Positions 23,922-32,850 of a stretch of DNA of 35,597 bases are shown piece after piece. Source of the stretch: Actinomycetota bacterium (lineage in GTDB: Bacteria > Actinomycetota > Acidimicrobiia > Acidimicrobiales > RAAP-2); NCBI GenBank assembly GCA_009726065.1, contig WLNA01000006.1, forward strand, positions 1-35,597. Reading direction: 5' to 3'. A program made the translations under genes and the position numbers. The first letter of the stretch is position 1; each line of letters opens with the position of its first letter. The notes under the pieces are model-generated. The model was not told the origin of the DNA. It did no database searches and saw only the letters and a list, made by a program, of their open reading frames with translations.

Positions 23922-25892
23922 GTGAAAAGCTTCGATCCCGATGAGGATTTTCCTTACGTTGAACCCGGCGACGACGGAGGCATCTTTCTCGACGCTGATG
24001 TGGTGGAAGTCTCTACCGAAGCAACCCTGGAACTATTAAATGCCATAACGACGGCTCTGCCCGGTGGCGGCGAAAATCGGGAGGGTCAACAGCAGATGGC
24101 CGAAGCGGTCGCTACAGCCCTGACCCGCAAGCGCCATCTCATTGTTGAGGCCGGCACCGGTGTCGGTAAGTCATTGGCCTACCTGACTCCCGTCGCCATT
24201 TCGGGACGGCGCGTCGTCATAGCCACCGCGACCAAGAATCTCCAAGATCAGCTCGCCGAGAAGGATGCCCCGCTGGTCGCCGCTCGCGCGCACGGACTCA
24301 GTACGGCCGTCTTGAAGGGACGGAGTAACTACTTCTGCCTGCAAAAGGCTGAGGAGGTTGGGCCGTCGGGGAATCAAGGGACCTTTGACGAAGTCGAAGA
24401 GGTACCGACCACCATGGTCGACCAAGTTCGTCGCATTATGGACTGGGCTCAAGAGACCAAGAGCGGTGAGCGCGATGAGCTCACCTTTGAGGTCGATGAA
24501 CGTGCTTGGCGAACCGTCTCGGTTAATCCCCAACAGTGCATTGGCAAGGTTCAGTGCAAGTACGGCAATGAGTGCTTTGCCGAACTCGCCAAGGAGCGAG
24601 CCGCGGCCGCTGACGTCATCATCGTCAACACCGCCCTCTACGGAGCCCATCTGGCAACCGATGGCAACATCTTGCCGACGCACGACGTCGTTGTCTTTGA
24701 TGAGGCCCACGAAGTTCAAGACATCTTGGCCCGACTTCTCGGCACGACCATTGAACCTTCGCGCATCCGGGCGACCGTCGGTCTCGTTCGCATGCTCTTG
24801 GCTCCGAGTCAGCGTGATGGCCTCAAGCCCCTGCTCGATTCGGCCGATCGACTGGGTGAGCACCTCGACCTGCAAATGGAGCTAGGCGTCGTCGAGGGGC
24901 TTTCTGACGAGACCACGCTGGAGCTCGCCTCCATCGCGGCGGCCCTCAACGGCCTGCAAGATGCCTTGAAGCCATCTGGTTCTGACTCCGGTGGCGAAGT
25001 ACGGCGGATCCGCGCGAACCAAGCCGTCACCCACTTGCTCGGTGACCTCGATCGGATTCAAAAACTCGGGGCGGACGAACTCATTTGGATTTCACGTGAA
25101 GGCAACGAAGTCATCATCAACCTGTCGTTAATCACCGTTGGCGAGCTGCTACGTGACTCACTGTGGCCATCAGTAACGGCCATCTTTACCTCAGCCACCA
25201 TTCCTGACACCTTGGCTAAGAATCTCGGTCTGCCGGCTGACAACACGGACAAACTCACCGTCTCAAGTCCCTTTAACTATCCCGAGAACTCGTTGCTCTA
25301 CGTCGCAAAGCACTTGCCGGATCGCAAGGATGAGTTGGAGTACACCCCGGCCATGTTGGAAGAACTCGTACACCTCATCAACGCCGCGGGCGGGCGGACA
25401 TTGGCCCTCTTCACCAATAAGAAGTACATGGAGTCGACCGCGGCCGAAGTCGCCAAGCGAATCAACACTCCCGTGCTCGTGCAGGGCTCTCGGGCCAAAG
25501 CGACGTTGCTCGAGAAGTTCCGTGATGATGAGTCGGCCAGCCTCTTTGCTGTCGCCAGCTTCTGGCAGGGCGTGGATGTACCGGGTAAGTCCCTCTCGCT
25601 CGTCACGATTGATCGGCTCCCCTTTCAGCCACCGACCGATCCAGTGGGCAAGGCGCGCCGAGAACGGGCTGGTGACCGTGGTTTCTACGAAGTCGACCTT
25701 CCGCGCGCCACGATGATGCTGGCCCAAGGAGTTGGGCGACTAATTCGCTCCGCCGAAGATCGGGGCGTGGTCGCCGTCTTTGACAACCGACTGGCCACGG
25801 CTTCGTATCGCCACCAGATTCTTAAAAGGCTGCCACCAATGAAACGCACTGTTGACCGCAAGGACTGCGAAACGTTTTTGGAGTCGATCTAA
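23922..25892 (+). CDS. dinG: DinG/XPD-family ATP-dependent DNA helicase
   Basis: Superfamily 2 helicase with an iron-sulfur cluster, unwinding damaged or structured DNA 5' to 3'. 656 residues. Walker A is GTGVGKS (78-84), and the Fe-S domain supplies C139, C206, C212 and C218. The DEAH box is at 260-263 (VVFDEAHEVQD). Later motifs are FTSATIPDTL, FAVASFWQGVDVPG and QGVGRLIRSAEDRGVVAVFDNR. It lacks an exonuclease domain, as usual in Actinobacteria. GTG start, apparently leaderless. It stands alone, inserted between the uppS and hrcA operons on the opposite strand, and ends 32 bases before era with a hairpin between. Confidence 0.94.
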   Translation: MKSFDPDEDFPYVEPGDDGGIFLDADVVEVSTEATLELLNAITTALPGGGENREGQQQMAEAVATALTRKRHLIVEAGTGVGKSLAYLTPVAISGRRVVIATATKNLQDQLAEKDAPLVAARAHGLSTAVLKGRSNYFCLQKAEEVGPSGNQGTFDEVEEVPTTMVDQVRRIMDWAQETKSGERDELTFEVDERAWRTVSVNPQQCIGKVQCKYGNECFAELAKERAAAADVIIVNTALYGAHLATDGNILPTHDVVVFDEAHEVQDILARLLGTTIEPSRIRATVGLVRMLLAPSQRDGLKPLLDSADRLGEHLDLQMELGVVEGLSDETTLELASIAAALNGLQDALKPSGSDSGGEVRRIRANQAVTHLLGDLDRIQKLGADELIWISREGNEVIINLSLITVGELLRDSLWPSVTAIFTSATIPDTLAKNLGLPADNTDKLTVSSPFNYPENSLLYVAKHLPDRKDELEYTPAMLEELVHLINAAGGRTLALFTNKKYMESTAAEVAKRINTPVLVQGSRAKATLLEKFRDDESASLFAVASFWQGVDVPGKSLSLVTIDRLPFQPPTDPVGKARRERAGDRGFYEVDLPRATMMLAQGVGRLIRSAEDRGVVAVFDNRLATASYRHQILKRLPPMKRTVDRKDCETFLESI

Positions 25893-25903
25893 GAGCCTCG
25901 AAT

Positions 25904-25921
25904 TCGCACCACGCGGTGCGA
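25904..25921. terminator. Hairpin between the convergent dinG and era stops
   Basis: TCGCACC, a four-base loop (ACGC) and GGTGCGA form a perfect 7-base GC-rich stem in the 32-base space between two convergent genes. It could end transcription from both sides. Neither strand has a T-tract after it, so it is not a classic intrinsic terminator. Confidence 0.5.
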
Positions 25922-25924
25922 CGA

Positions 25925-26827
25925 CTAGTACCCGAACCGGTCCAGCATCTCGTCGCGACCCTGCCAGCCTGGCTCGACACGCACGCGCAACTCCAAGAAT
26001 GTGCCCTCGGGCATCTGCTTGCGAACTTCTGTGCCGACGTCCTTGAGCACGAGGCCACCCTTACCGATGACCATGCCCTTTTGTGAGTCCCGTTCGACCA
26101 AAATCTCGACGGTGACATTAGGAAACTCGTACTCGGACACTCGACAGTGCAAGGAGTGGGGAATCTCTTCGCGCATCTTGCGAAACAGTTGCTCGCGTAC
26201 CAATTCGGCGATGTAGTGCATCTCAGAGACGTCGCTAACTTCGTCTTCTGGGTAGAAGAAGGGGCCCTCCGGCATCCGGGCGGCGACGAACTCTACGAAC
26301 TCTGGCACACCTCGGCCGATCTTGGCCGAGAGGGGAAAGTATTCGACTCGCTTGGCGGCCTTTTGGGCTCCCAGCTTTTCAGCGAGCTCGTCAATCACGA
26401 CGGTGGCGGCCAAGAGGTGCTTAGCAATGTCTTCGTGGGCCGTGCGATCAATCTTGTTGACGAGCACGAGCGGCAGCGGACCGTGTTCACCGGCCGCTTC
26501 CAGCATGGCTGAAAGCACTTGGCGGTCCCCGGGTCCGATTTCGCCGCGGGCTTCGATTACGCCCACGACCATATCGACTCCCGACGTCGACGCCCGAGCC
26601 GAGTTGTTCATTCGTCCACCGAGTGATGACTTCGGACGGTGAATTCCGGGCGTGTCAACGAAGATAACTTGCACGTCGCCTTCCGTCCAAATTCCCCGGA
26701 CTTGATTACGAGTGGTGTGCGGTGTCGACGAGGTGATGGAAACCTTGGCCCCCACAATGGCGTTTAGAAGCGTTGACTTGCCAACGTTGGGTCGACCCAG
26801 AATGGCGACGAAGCCGGAGCGCGTCAC
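25925..26827 (-). CDS. era: GTPase Era
   Basis: GTPase that binds the 3' end of 16S rRNA and helps 30S maturation. 300 residues. G1 is GRPNVGKST (11-19), the G2 region is TTRNQVRG, G3 is DTPG, G4 is NKID. The C-terminal KH domain contains the EILVERDSQKGMVIGKGGLVLKDVG segment with the GKGG loop. Length is normal. The GTG start overlaps the stop of the CNNM/CorC gene as GTGA. Last gene of the hrcA operon, two genes after ybeY, another 16S rRNA maturation factor. Confidence 0.97.
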   Translation of the reverse strand: MTRSGFVAILGRPNVGKSTLLNAIVGAKVSITSSTPHTTRNQVRGIWTEGDVQVIFVDTPGIHRPKSSLGGRMNNSARASTSGVDMVVGVIEARGEIGPGDRQVLSAMLEAAGEHGPLPLVLVNKIDRTAHEDIAKHLLAATVVIDELAEKLGAQKAAKRVEYFPLSAKIGRGVPEFVEFVAARMPEGPFFYPEDEVSDVSEMHYIAELVREQLFRKMREEIPHSLHCRVSEYEFPNVTVEILVERDSQKGMVIGKGGLVLKDVGTEVRKQMPEGTFLELRVRVEPGWQGRDEMLDRFGY

Positions 26828-28116
26828 GACTCGTCAGCAATGAGTTCGATTGAAACCTGTTCAACGCGGTGGCGGTCCATCTTGTCCACGGTAATGGCGT
26901 ATGGGCCGGCCTCAAAAACGTCACCGACTTCCGGCACGCCGCCGGAGACATCAAGAACCAGTCCGGCCACGGTGTCGTAGCTACCCATTGGGAGGGCCAT
27001 CTTCATGCGATCATTCACGTCTTCAATGTTGAGACGGGCGTTGACGATGCGGGGCCACGGGAGGGGCGCCTCCTCGTCAACTTCAATTTCGACGGCTTCT
27101 TCGTCGTGCTCGTCAAGGATCTGACCGACGACTTCTTCGAGAACATCTTCCAGGGTGACGATGCCAGCAGTGGAGCCGTACTCATCCACGACGATGAATA
27201 GGTGCGTCTTAGAGCCGCGGAATTCCTTAATGAGAGTGTCCACTTTGCGGGTCTCGGGGACAAAGGTTGGTTCGTTCATCTTGAGTTCGGAAAGCGCCTT
27301 TGCGCCGTTGCCCTTCTTCAATTCTTTCAACAGCCAGCGCAAGTTGACAACGCCCACGATGTCGTCGATATCCTCACCGAGAACTGGGAATCGGGTGCGA
27401 CCTTCACTGACGGCGTAGTCGAGTACCTCTTGCACCGTCTGTTCGGACCTGACCGTCAGCATGTCAATACGGGGAATCATGATTTCCCGCACGATGGTCA
27501 CACCCATGAGCAGCATGGAGCGAATGAAGTCTCGTTCCGATCGGTCAATCGAGGCATCCGAGTGGGCCACGGTCGCCATGGCGATGATCTCTGATTCAGT
27601 AACCTTCTGGCCATCTTCGACGCTCCCGAATGGTCGGAGCACCGCGTGCGCCAAGCTCAGCAGTACGAAGGAGATCCACTTGATGGGCCAAAACTTCAAT
27701 ATGAGCTCGATGATTGGCGCCGCAAAGAGTGCGGAGGAGTCCGAGTGCATCACGGCAAAGTTTTTAGGGATGGCCTCGAAAATGACGAAGATCACAACGA
27801 CTTCCAGCACGGTGGCCACAATCAAGCCAGCGGCGCCGAACTGGTGCTCGGCGAGCACGCCGACCAGTGTTGCGGAAACCAACTGGCAGACGAGGATTAG
27901 TAGGAGCAGTGGATTCAGGAACTTGTCCGGCGAACTCGCGAGCCGCTCAAGCGCTGCTGCTCCTCGTAGGCGTTCGTCGTGCAACGCTGCAGCTTTCGAG
28001 CGCGACATGCGAACCAGTGCCGTCTCGGCCAGGGCGAAGAAGCCCGATAACGAGAGTAGGGCGATGACCGTAGCCATCAAAGCGGTATCGGTTGACTTCC
28101 AGGCAGCTGCGATCAC
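26824..28116 (-). CDS. CNNM/CorC-family transporter or regulator (DUF21-CBS-CorC_HlyC)
   Basis: 430 residues. The N-terminal DUF21 membrane domain (about 10-180) has three or four helices, including FFALAETALVRMSRSKA and EAIPKNFAV, the E-P-K type segment of the family. Then comes a CBS pair (about 205-335; REIMIPRIDMLTV, then HLFIVVDEYGSTAGIVTLEDVLEEVVGQI) and a C-terminal CorC_HlyC domain (about 350-425). CNNM-like proteins are implicated in magnesium and cobalt efflux and bind ATP at the CBS domains; the ion moved here is not known. GTG start overlaps the ybeY stop as GTGA, and the stop overlaps the era start the same way. Confidence 0.92.
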   Translation of the reverse strand: MIAAAWKSTDTALMATVIALLSLSGFFALAETALVRMSRSKAAALHDERLRGAAALERLASSPDKFLNPLLLLILVCQLVSATLVGVLAEHQFGAAGLIVATVLEVVVIFVIFEAIPKNFAVMHSDSSALFAAPIIELILKFWPIKWISFVLLSLAHAVLRPFGSVEDGQKVTESEIIAMATVAHSDASIDRSERDFIRSMLLMGVTIVREIMIPRIDMLTVRSEQTVQEVLDYAVSEGRTRFPVLGEDIDDIVGVVNLRWLLKELKKGNGAKALSELKMNEPTFVPETRKVDTLIKEFRGSKTHLFIVVDEYGSTAGIVTLEDVLEEVVGQILDEHDEEAVEIEVDEEAPLPWPRIVNARLNIEDVNDRMKMALPMGSYDTVAGLVLDVSGGVPEVGDVFEAGPYAITVDKMDRHRVEQVSIELIADES

Positions 28117-28622
28117 TTAACAATCCTTAGGCGATAGTGACGTTTTAAGATCTCTTGCTCACGTGCTTCCATGCGCTCGGCTTCATCGTCTTCCATGTGA
28201 TCCCAACCGAGCAGGTGTAGAACCCCGTGGACGACAAGTAGGGCAATCTCATCATCGAAGGTGACTTCGTGATCGACGGCGTTGCGCTCGGCCACGCTGG
28301 GACAGATCACGATGTCGCCAACGAGCTGGGGAATCATCGGAGCGATGGGCTCCCCTGGCCCCGTCCCGCCAGAATCAGGGAATCGGCCGCTATAGAGAGG
28401 TTCGTCATCAATGGGAAAACTCAAGACATCGGTCGGACCACTCTTGCCCATGAACCGTTCATTCAGGTCGGCGATGGTTGGTTCGTCCGAGAAAATGAGA
28501 GAGACCTCAACAGCCCCTCGGACGCCTTCTTCACGGAGGGCGGCCTGGGCGAGCGCCGACCAGCGCTCGAGGTCCATCACAATGTGATCTTGTTCGTCAC
28601 TTACGAAGAGGTCAATAGTCAT
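28113..28622 (-). CDS. ybeY: Endoribonuclease YbeY (rRNA maturation)
   Basis: Zinc-dependent endoribonuclease involved in 16S rRNA 3' end processing and ribosome quality control. 169 residues. The H3-x-H5-x-H motif is HGVLHLLGWDH with H132, H136 and H142; ADLNERFMGKSGPTDVLSFP is the other family signature. A Pro/Gly-rich insert (about 74-100), common in actinobacterial forms, precedes LVGDIVIC. The ATG lies within the phoH stop (ATGA). The order phoH, ybeY, CNNM, era is widely conserved. Confidence 0.96.
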   Translation of the reverse strand: MTIDLFVSDEQDHIVMDLERWSALAQAALREEGVRGAVEVSLIFSDEPTIADLNERFMGKSGPTDVLSFPIDDEPLYSGRFPDSGGTGPGEPIAPMIPQLVGDIVICPSVAERNAVDHEVTFDDEIALLVVHGVLHLLGWDHMEDDEAERMEAREQEILKRHYRLRIVK

Positions 28623-29584
28623 GAGGGGTGGCGGTCATATGCGGCGACGATGTCGGCCACAATCTTGGCACGAACGACGTCCCTTGCATTGAGATGCACA
28701 AAACTGACGCCCGGAACGCCTTCAAGAATCTTCTCAACCAGGGTCAATCCGCTTCGTCCACCGCCCAGGTCGACCTGCGTAAGGTCACCCGTCACTACGG
28801 CCTTGGAGCCATAGCCAATGCGCGTGAGGAACATTTTCATCTGTTCGGGTGTCGTATTTTGTGCTTCGTCCAAGATGATGAAGGCGTCGTTGAGGGTGCG
28901 TCCTCGCATAAAGGCCAGTGGAGCCACTTCAATGGTGCCCTTCTCCATGAGACGCATGGTCCCATCGGCCCCGAGCATCTCGTGCAGGGCGTCATAGAGC
29001 GGTCGAAGGTACGGGTCGACTTTGGCCATCAAGTCACCCGGCAAAAATCCCAAGCGCTCCCCCGCCTCCACGGCGGGACGAGTCAGGATAATGCGCTGCA
29101 CCTGGCGGTGCTGGAGGGCTTGAACGGCAGCAGCCACGGCGAGGTAACTCTTTCCGGTTCCGGCCGGACCAATACCGAAAGTCACCGTCGAACTACTTAT
29201 TGCGTCGCTGTAACGCTTCTGGCCGGCCGTGCTCGGACGGATTGCTTTGCCCTTGGCCCCGCGCATGACTTCGTGACGGAGAACCTCACTGGGGCGCAGA
29301 TCATCTAAGACCATGTCGACGGTGCGACCGATCTTGGTGGCGTCGAGTGCTTGGCCACTTTCTAGAAGAAGCACTAACTCATCGAAGAGGCGGAGGACGC
29401 GAGGGGCATCTGGACCCGTGACGGCGATTTGATTTCCCTGCACGCGAATGGCCACGGCCGGAAAGGCTGTTTCAATAACCCGCAGATACTCATCGCGCGG
29501 ACCCAGGAGGCCCGACATCAGATTGGTATTGGGCACGTAGGTCGTGACCGTATCGAACGTTCCGTCCGACGAAGGCAAACTCAT
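28619..29584 (-). CDS. phoH: PhoH-like ATPase
   Basis: 321-residue P-loop ATPase of the PhoH/YbeZ family, predicted to act with YbeY on RNA. Walker A is GPAGTGKS (139-146), with LTRPAVEAGERLGFLPGD and the Walker B FIILDEAQNTT following, then VVTGDLTQVDL. A short N-terminal nucleic-acid-binding-like domain (about 30-110) precedes it. I chose the ATG at 29584, whose ATGA overlaps the HIT stop, over a GTG four codons upstream; GGAG is a little further upstream than ideal. Its stop overlaps ybeY by four bases. Confidence 0.95.
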   Translation of the reverse strand: MSLPSSDGTFDTVTTYVPNTNLMSGLLGPRDEYLRVIETAFPAVAIRVQGNQIAVTGPDAPRVLRLFDELVLLLESGQALDATKIGRTVDMVLDDLRPSEVLRHEVMRGAKGKAIRPSTAGQKRYSDAISSSTVTFGIGPAGTGKSYLAVAAAVQALQHRQVQRIILTRPAVEAGERLGFLPGDLMAKVDPYLRPLYDALHEMLGADGTMRLMEKGTIEVAPLAFMRGRTLNDAFIILDEAQNTTPEQMKMFLTRIGYGSKAVVTGDLTQVDLGGGRSGLTLVEKILEGVPGVSFVHLNARDVVRAKIVADIVAAYDRHPS

Positions 29585-29925
29585 CCGGGGGGCCACTCCA
29601 TGAGACGGCCACCAATCACGTGGAGATGCAGATGCGGCACCGTCATCTGTCCGTCACGGCCCACGTTCATAACGAGACGGTAGCCCGACTCACGGATACC
29701 TTTGACGTCAGCCACTTGTTGGGCCAAGAGGGCCATTTCATCCAAGATGCCGTTGTGATCGCTCGGCAGGTGATCGGCACTCGTGATGTGGTGTTTGGGA
29801 ATGACGAGGACGTGCACCGGTGCGGTGGGGGCAATGTCGTCGAAGGCGTACGCCACTGCGTTTTCCGCCACCATGGTCGAGGGGATATCTCCGGCGACGA
29901 TTTTGCAAAAAAGACAGTCGCTCAT
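29581..29925 (-). CDS. HIT-family nucleotide-binding protein (HINT type)
   Basis: 114-residue histidine triad protein. The motif HLHLHVIGG places H98, H100 and H102, and the N-terminus DCLFCKIVAGDIPS carries the C-x2-C seen in HINT proteins that bind zinc. HINT proteins hydrolyse purine nucleoside phosphoramidates such as AMP-lysine; the physiological substrate is uncertain. The ATG is inside the rsmE stop (ATGA), and its own TGA overlaps phoH. This order, rsmE-HIT-phoH, occurs in other Actinobacteria. Confidence 0.95.
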   Translation of the reverse strand: MSDCLFCKIVAGDIPSTMVAENAVAYAFDDIAPTAPVHVLVIPKHHITSADHLPSDHNGILDEMALLAQQVADVKGIRESGYRLVMNVGRDGQMTVPHLHLHVIGGRLMEWPPG

Positions 29926-30653
29926 TGAATAAAGCCGTTATTGCGAACGGCGCCTTCATACGATGTCACGGCCCAGCCTTCGCCTCGCAGGACGAGCAGG
30001 GTGGCCGCCACGATGGCCGCCGTCTCCCCGCGGAGCACCGTGTTCCCGAGACCAATGCGGGCCTGGTTCTGGGGCCACTCATCGGTCGCCCAACCACCTT
30101 CAGGTCCAATAGCGATGGCGCGAACGCCCCGAAGCGATCCGGTCGTTCCCGGTTCGGCCACGGCCACGTCTAGGGGGACGTCGCTGACATTGACGGGGTC
30201 TTTAATCACAATGTCGTAGGTCCGGCGGCACTGACCACTCGACTCTTCGGCAATACGGCGCCAGCGATCGAGAATCTTGTCGCGATGCTCACCCTTGAAC
30301 TTCACGGACATCTGCGACGAGATCACTGGTGTAATGCTCGTCACACCGAGTTCGACCAACTTGGATACGGCCAGTTCAGACTTGTCACCCTTCAGGGGCA
30401 CGAGGAACAGCTCGGTGGGATACGGCTCCGGATCCACTTCGACTTCCGACGTGCGGGTGATGGCCTTGTCGCCAACGACGGCGAAGGCCCACTTACCTTG
30501 GCCGTCGGTCACGACAATCTCCTCGCCCGCATCGGCGCGCAACACCTTAAAGAGATGGTGCGCGTCGTCCTTGCTCAGCACGGGATCTGTTACATCGGCT
30601 ACACGCATTTGCGTCAACGCGTCAACGCGTCGCTCGAAATCCTTGAGACTCAT
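29922..30653 (-). CDS. rsmE: 16S rRNA m3U1498 methyltransferase RsmE
   Basis: SPOUT-fold enzyme that methylates U1498 of 16S rRNA using SAM. 243 residues: an N-terminal PUA-like domain (HHLFKVLRADAGEEIVVTDGQG) and the C-terminal knotted domain with the SAM site AIAIGPEGGWATDEW and LGNTVLRGETAAIVAATLLVL. The middle signature usually reading E-Q-S/C-G-R appears here as EESSGQCRR, a mild variant. The ATG overlaps the dnaJ stop (ATGA). Confidence 0.94.
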   Translation of the reverse strand: MSLKDFERRVDALTQMRVADVTDPVLSKDDAHHLFKVLRADAGEEIVVTDGQGKWAFAVVGDKAITRTSEVEVDPEPYPTELFLVPLKGDKSELAVSKLVELGVTSITPVISSQMSVKFKGEHRDKILDRWRRIAEESSGQCRRTYDIVIKDPVNVSDVPLDVAVAEPGTTGSLRGVRAIAIGPEGGWATDEWPQNQARIGLGNTVLRGETAAIVAATLLVLRGEGWAVTSYEGAVRNNGFIQ

Positions 30654-31753
30654 TTCTTGCTCGCCTTCTTCCGTGAGAACAGACCGTGTGCCGCCTCAGC
30701 TACATCTTCCCCCCGCGCCGCCGCAAACTCGCGGAGGATGCTCTCGGCATGTTGGTCCAGGTCGGCTGGAACCTCAATAGCCAAGTGAACGAAGAGATCG
30801 CCGCGTCCTCGGTGGCGCATATGGGGAATGCCCTTTTCGCGGACTCGCAGGATGGTGCCGTGGGCGCTGCCCGACGGAATGGTGACTACTTCGTCATCTT
30901 CCAGCGTCGGAACGGTGACGGTTCCACCCAGAACGGCTTGGGTGAAGGAGATGGTGACCTCGTGATGGAGATCGTCACCGTTGCGCTCAAAGCGAGGGTC
31001 ATCTTCGACGAGAAGGTGAACAAAGAGCGTGCCGTTGGGCGCTCCGCGCTGGCCGGCCGGGCCGTAACCACTGAGACGCATTGTCGATCCGTGCTCGATA
31101 CCCGACGGGACGGCAATGGTGATGGTCTTCTTGTCGTTTCGGCGACCTTCGCCGCGACACTCAGTGCAGGGCTTTTCAAAGGTGCTGCCGTATCCGCTAC
31201 AGGCATTGCACGGCGAGGCCGTCACCATCTGTCCGAGCATGGAATTACGCACCCGTCGTACTTGACCGGCACCGTCACAGGCGCCACACGTCTTGGCCGA
31301 AGTACCGGGCGCAGCGCCCTTGCCATCGCAGCCGGAGCAGGCGACTGGCAATGTCACAGTTACTTCGCGACTAATTCCAAAAGCCGCTTCGTGCAAAGTA
31401 ATGCGGAGGGAGACTTCGGCATCGGGACCGGGCTGAGGACCGCTGCGCCGTTGACCGCCACCGCCGCCAAAGCCCTGAAAGAACATGTCGAAGAGATCCT
31501 GGACGGAACCACCGTCGAAGCCAGATTGGCCGTTGACATCCGAGCCGAAGCGGTCGTAGTGGGCCCGACGGTCGGGGTCCGAGAGAATTTCGTAAGCCTG
31601 CGAGATTTCCTTAAATCGAGCTTCGGCAACAGTGTCACCGGGATTGGCATCAGGGTGATACTGACGAGCCAAGCGTCGATAGGCCTTCTTCAGATCATCG
31701 TTCGATACCGAGCCGTCAACTTCGAGTAACTCGTAGAGATTGGGGCTAGCCAC
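30650..31753 (-). CDS. dnaJ: Chaperone DnaJ
   Basis: Hsp40 cochaperone that delivers clients to DnaK and stimulates its ATPase. 367 residues: J domain (1-70) with HPD at 33-35, a Gly/Phe-rich linker (about 75-105), four zinc-finger repeats of C-x2-C-x-G-x-G type (CSGCDGKG, CGACDGAG, CNACSGYG, CTECRGEG), and two substrate-binding beta domains. Pairing with hrcA rather than dnaK-grpE identifies it as the second (DnaJ2-type) paralogue common in Actinobacteria. The GTG start lies eight bases inside the end of hrcA. Regulation is expected through the CIRCE element before hrcA. Confidence 0.96.
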   Translation of the reverse strand: MASPNLYELLEVDGSVSNDDLKKAYRRLARQYHPDANPGDTVAEARFKEISQAYEILSDPDRRAHYDRFGSDVNGQSGFDGGSVQDLFDMFFQGFGGGGGQRRSGPQPGPDAEVSLRITLHEAAFGISREVTVTLPVACSGCDGKGAAPGTSAKTCGACDGAGQVRRVRNSMLGQMVTASPCNACSGYGSTFEKPCTECRGEGRRNDKKTITIAVPSGIEHGSTMRLSGYGPAGQRGAPNGTLFVHLLVEDDPRFERNGDDLHHEVTISFTQAVLGGTVTVPTLEDDEVVTIPSGSAHGTILRVREKGIPHMRHRGRGDLFVHLAIEVPADLDQHAESILREFAAARGEDVAEAAHGLFSRKKASKK

Positions 31754-32798
31754 GCTGAGCCTCCACGCTCAGGCGACCGGCGAGCTGCTCGGAGACAACA
31801 TCAGCCGCGGCAATAGCTTCGCCGTACTTCATACGTGTGGGACCCAGGAGGCCAACGGCTCCGGCGTTCTGACCATCAATTGTGAGCGGGGCCACGACCA
31901 CGGCGCATTCGGCCAGCGGGAGATATCCGTGCTCGGAACCAATTGAGACGGAAGCGCCACGCTGAAGGAGATCTTTGAACAAAGAGACAATGACGAGTTG
32001 TTTCTCTAGGACGTCGAGGACCTGGCGCGTCGTCTCGAGCGTGTCGAAGGAGTCGGCCACTTTGGATGTGCCCCCAACAAAGACCTGCTCACCTTCGGTC
32101 TCGCCCGCTTCACTCCAGATGGCCTCTACCGCGTGGCGGACCAGTCGGGCCGGAGTCGTTGATACGGCCGGCAGCTCAAAGCGGTCACGAACGGTAGTGC
32201 CGATGAGGAGTGCCTTGAGTTGTTGAGCCGCGTCGGTCACATCTTGTGTTGAAACATCAAAATCAAGGGAGACTGTCAACTTCTGAACGTCCATGTCGGA
32301 CATCGTGAGGACAATCAGAATTCGACGCTGACCAAAATCAACAAGGTGGGCGTCGCGAACGGTGGTGTTGATGTGGCCCGGTCCGACAATCACTGCGGGG
32401 TAGCGCGTGACATCCGAGAGTTTGGTCGAGATCTGTTCGTAGACCGACTTCAGCTCACCTTGAACGGAGCCGATGAACGAGCTGAGCTGTTGCACTTTGG
32501 GTGGCGAGAGTTTGCCTCGACCGAGGTGATCGACAAAGTAGCGATAGCCCTTCTCGGTCGGCACTCGACCGGCCGACGTGTGAGGCTGCTGGAGATACCC
32601 GGAACGCTCAAGGGCGACCAACTCGCTGCGGATCGTGGCCGGTGAGGCAGAGATACCGGCGGAACCATGAATTGTCTGCGAGCCAACGGGATGGGCGGTG
32701 TCGATGTGAGCCGTGATGACGGCGGCCAGGACGGCAGCCTTGCGAACGTCCATGTCGTCGGCTGATTCTGGTGTTGTACGTGGTGCGGGGCGCGTCAT
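31746..32798 (-). CDS. hrcA: Heat-inducible transcription repressor HrcA
   Basis: Dimeric repressor that binds CIRCE elements and is inactivated when chaperones are titrated by heat-damaged protein. From the ATG at 32798 it is 350 residues: an N-terminal winged helix (KAAVLAAVITAHIDTAHPVGS, then SPATIRSELVALERSGYLQQPHTSAGRVPTEKGYRYFVD) and a GAF-like C-terminal domain (IGSEHGYLPLAECAVVVAPL, GAVGLLGPTRMKYGEAIAAADVV). AAGGAGG (32803-32809) fixes this start; a GTG at 32816 lies inside the operator. First gene of the eight-gene operon. Confidence 0.96.
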   Translation of the reverse strand: MTRPAPRTTPESADDMDVRKAAVLAAVITAHIDTAHPVGSQTIHGSAGISASPATIRSELVALERSGYLQQPHTSAGRVPTEKGYRYFVDHLGRGKLSPPKVQQLSSFIGSVQGELKSVYEQISTKLSDVTRYPAVIVGPGHINTTVRDAHLVDFGQRRILIVLTMSDMDVQKLTVSLDFDVSTQDVTDAAQQLKALLIGTTVRDRFELPAVSTTPARLVRHAVEAIWSEAGETEGEQVFVGGTSKVADSFDTLETTRQVLDVLEKQLVIVSLFKDLLQRGASVSIGSEHGYLPLAECAVVVAPLTIDGQNAGAVGLLGPTRMKYGEAIAAADVVSEQLAGRLSVEAQRG

Positions 32799-32802
32799 CA
32801 AT

Positions 32803-32809
32803 CCTCCTT
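32803..32809 (-). promoter_or_regulatory. Strong ribosome binding site of hrcA
   Basis: Coding-strand AAGGAGG, four bases before the ATG at 32798. It decides the start against the GTG at 32816. Confidence 0.8.
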
Positions 32810-32837
32810 CTGGCACTCAATCCTACCGAGTGCCAGA
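32809..32837. promoter_or_regulatory. CIRCE operator (HrcA site)
   Basis: A perfect 10-base inverted repeat TCTGGCACTC and GAGTGCCAGA with a 9-base spacer (32819-32827), the same architecture as CIRCE (TTAGCACTC-N9-GAGTGCTAA). The GCACTC/GAGTGC core is exact; the outer bases differ symmetrically. On the hrcA strand a TAGGAT -10 candidate (32825-32820) lies in the spacer, so HrcA binding would block the promoter. The start point would be near 32813. Confidence 0.9.
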
Positions 32838-32850
32838 GAAATCGTGCTTC

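Noticed and set aside
30686..31729. Long open frame antisense to dnaJ (347 residues)
   Set aside because: A shadow of dnaJ, whose domains are intact; the antisense product is low-complexity.
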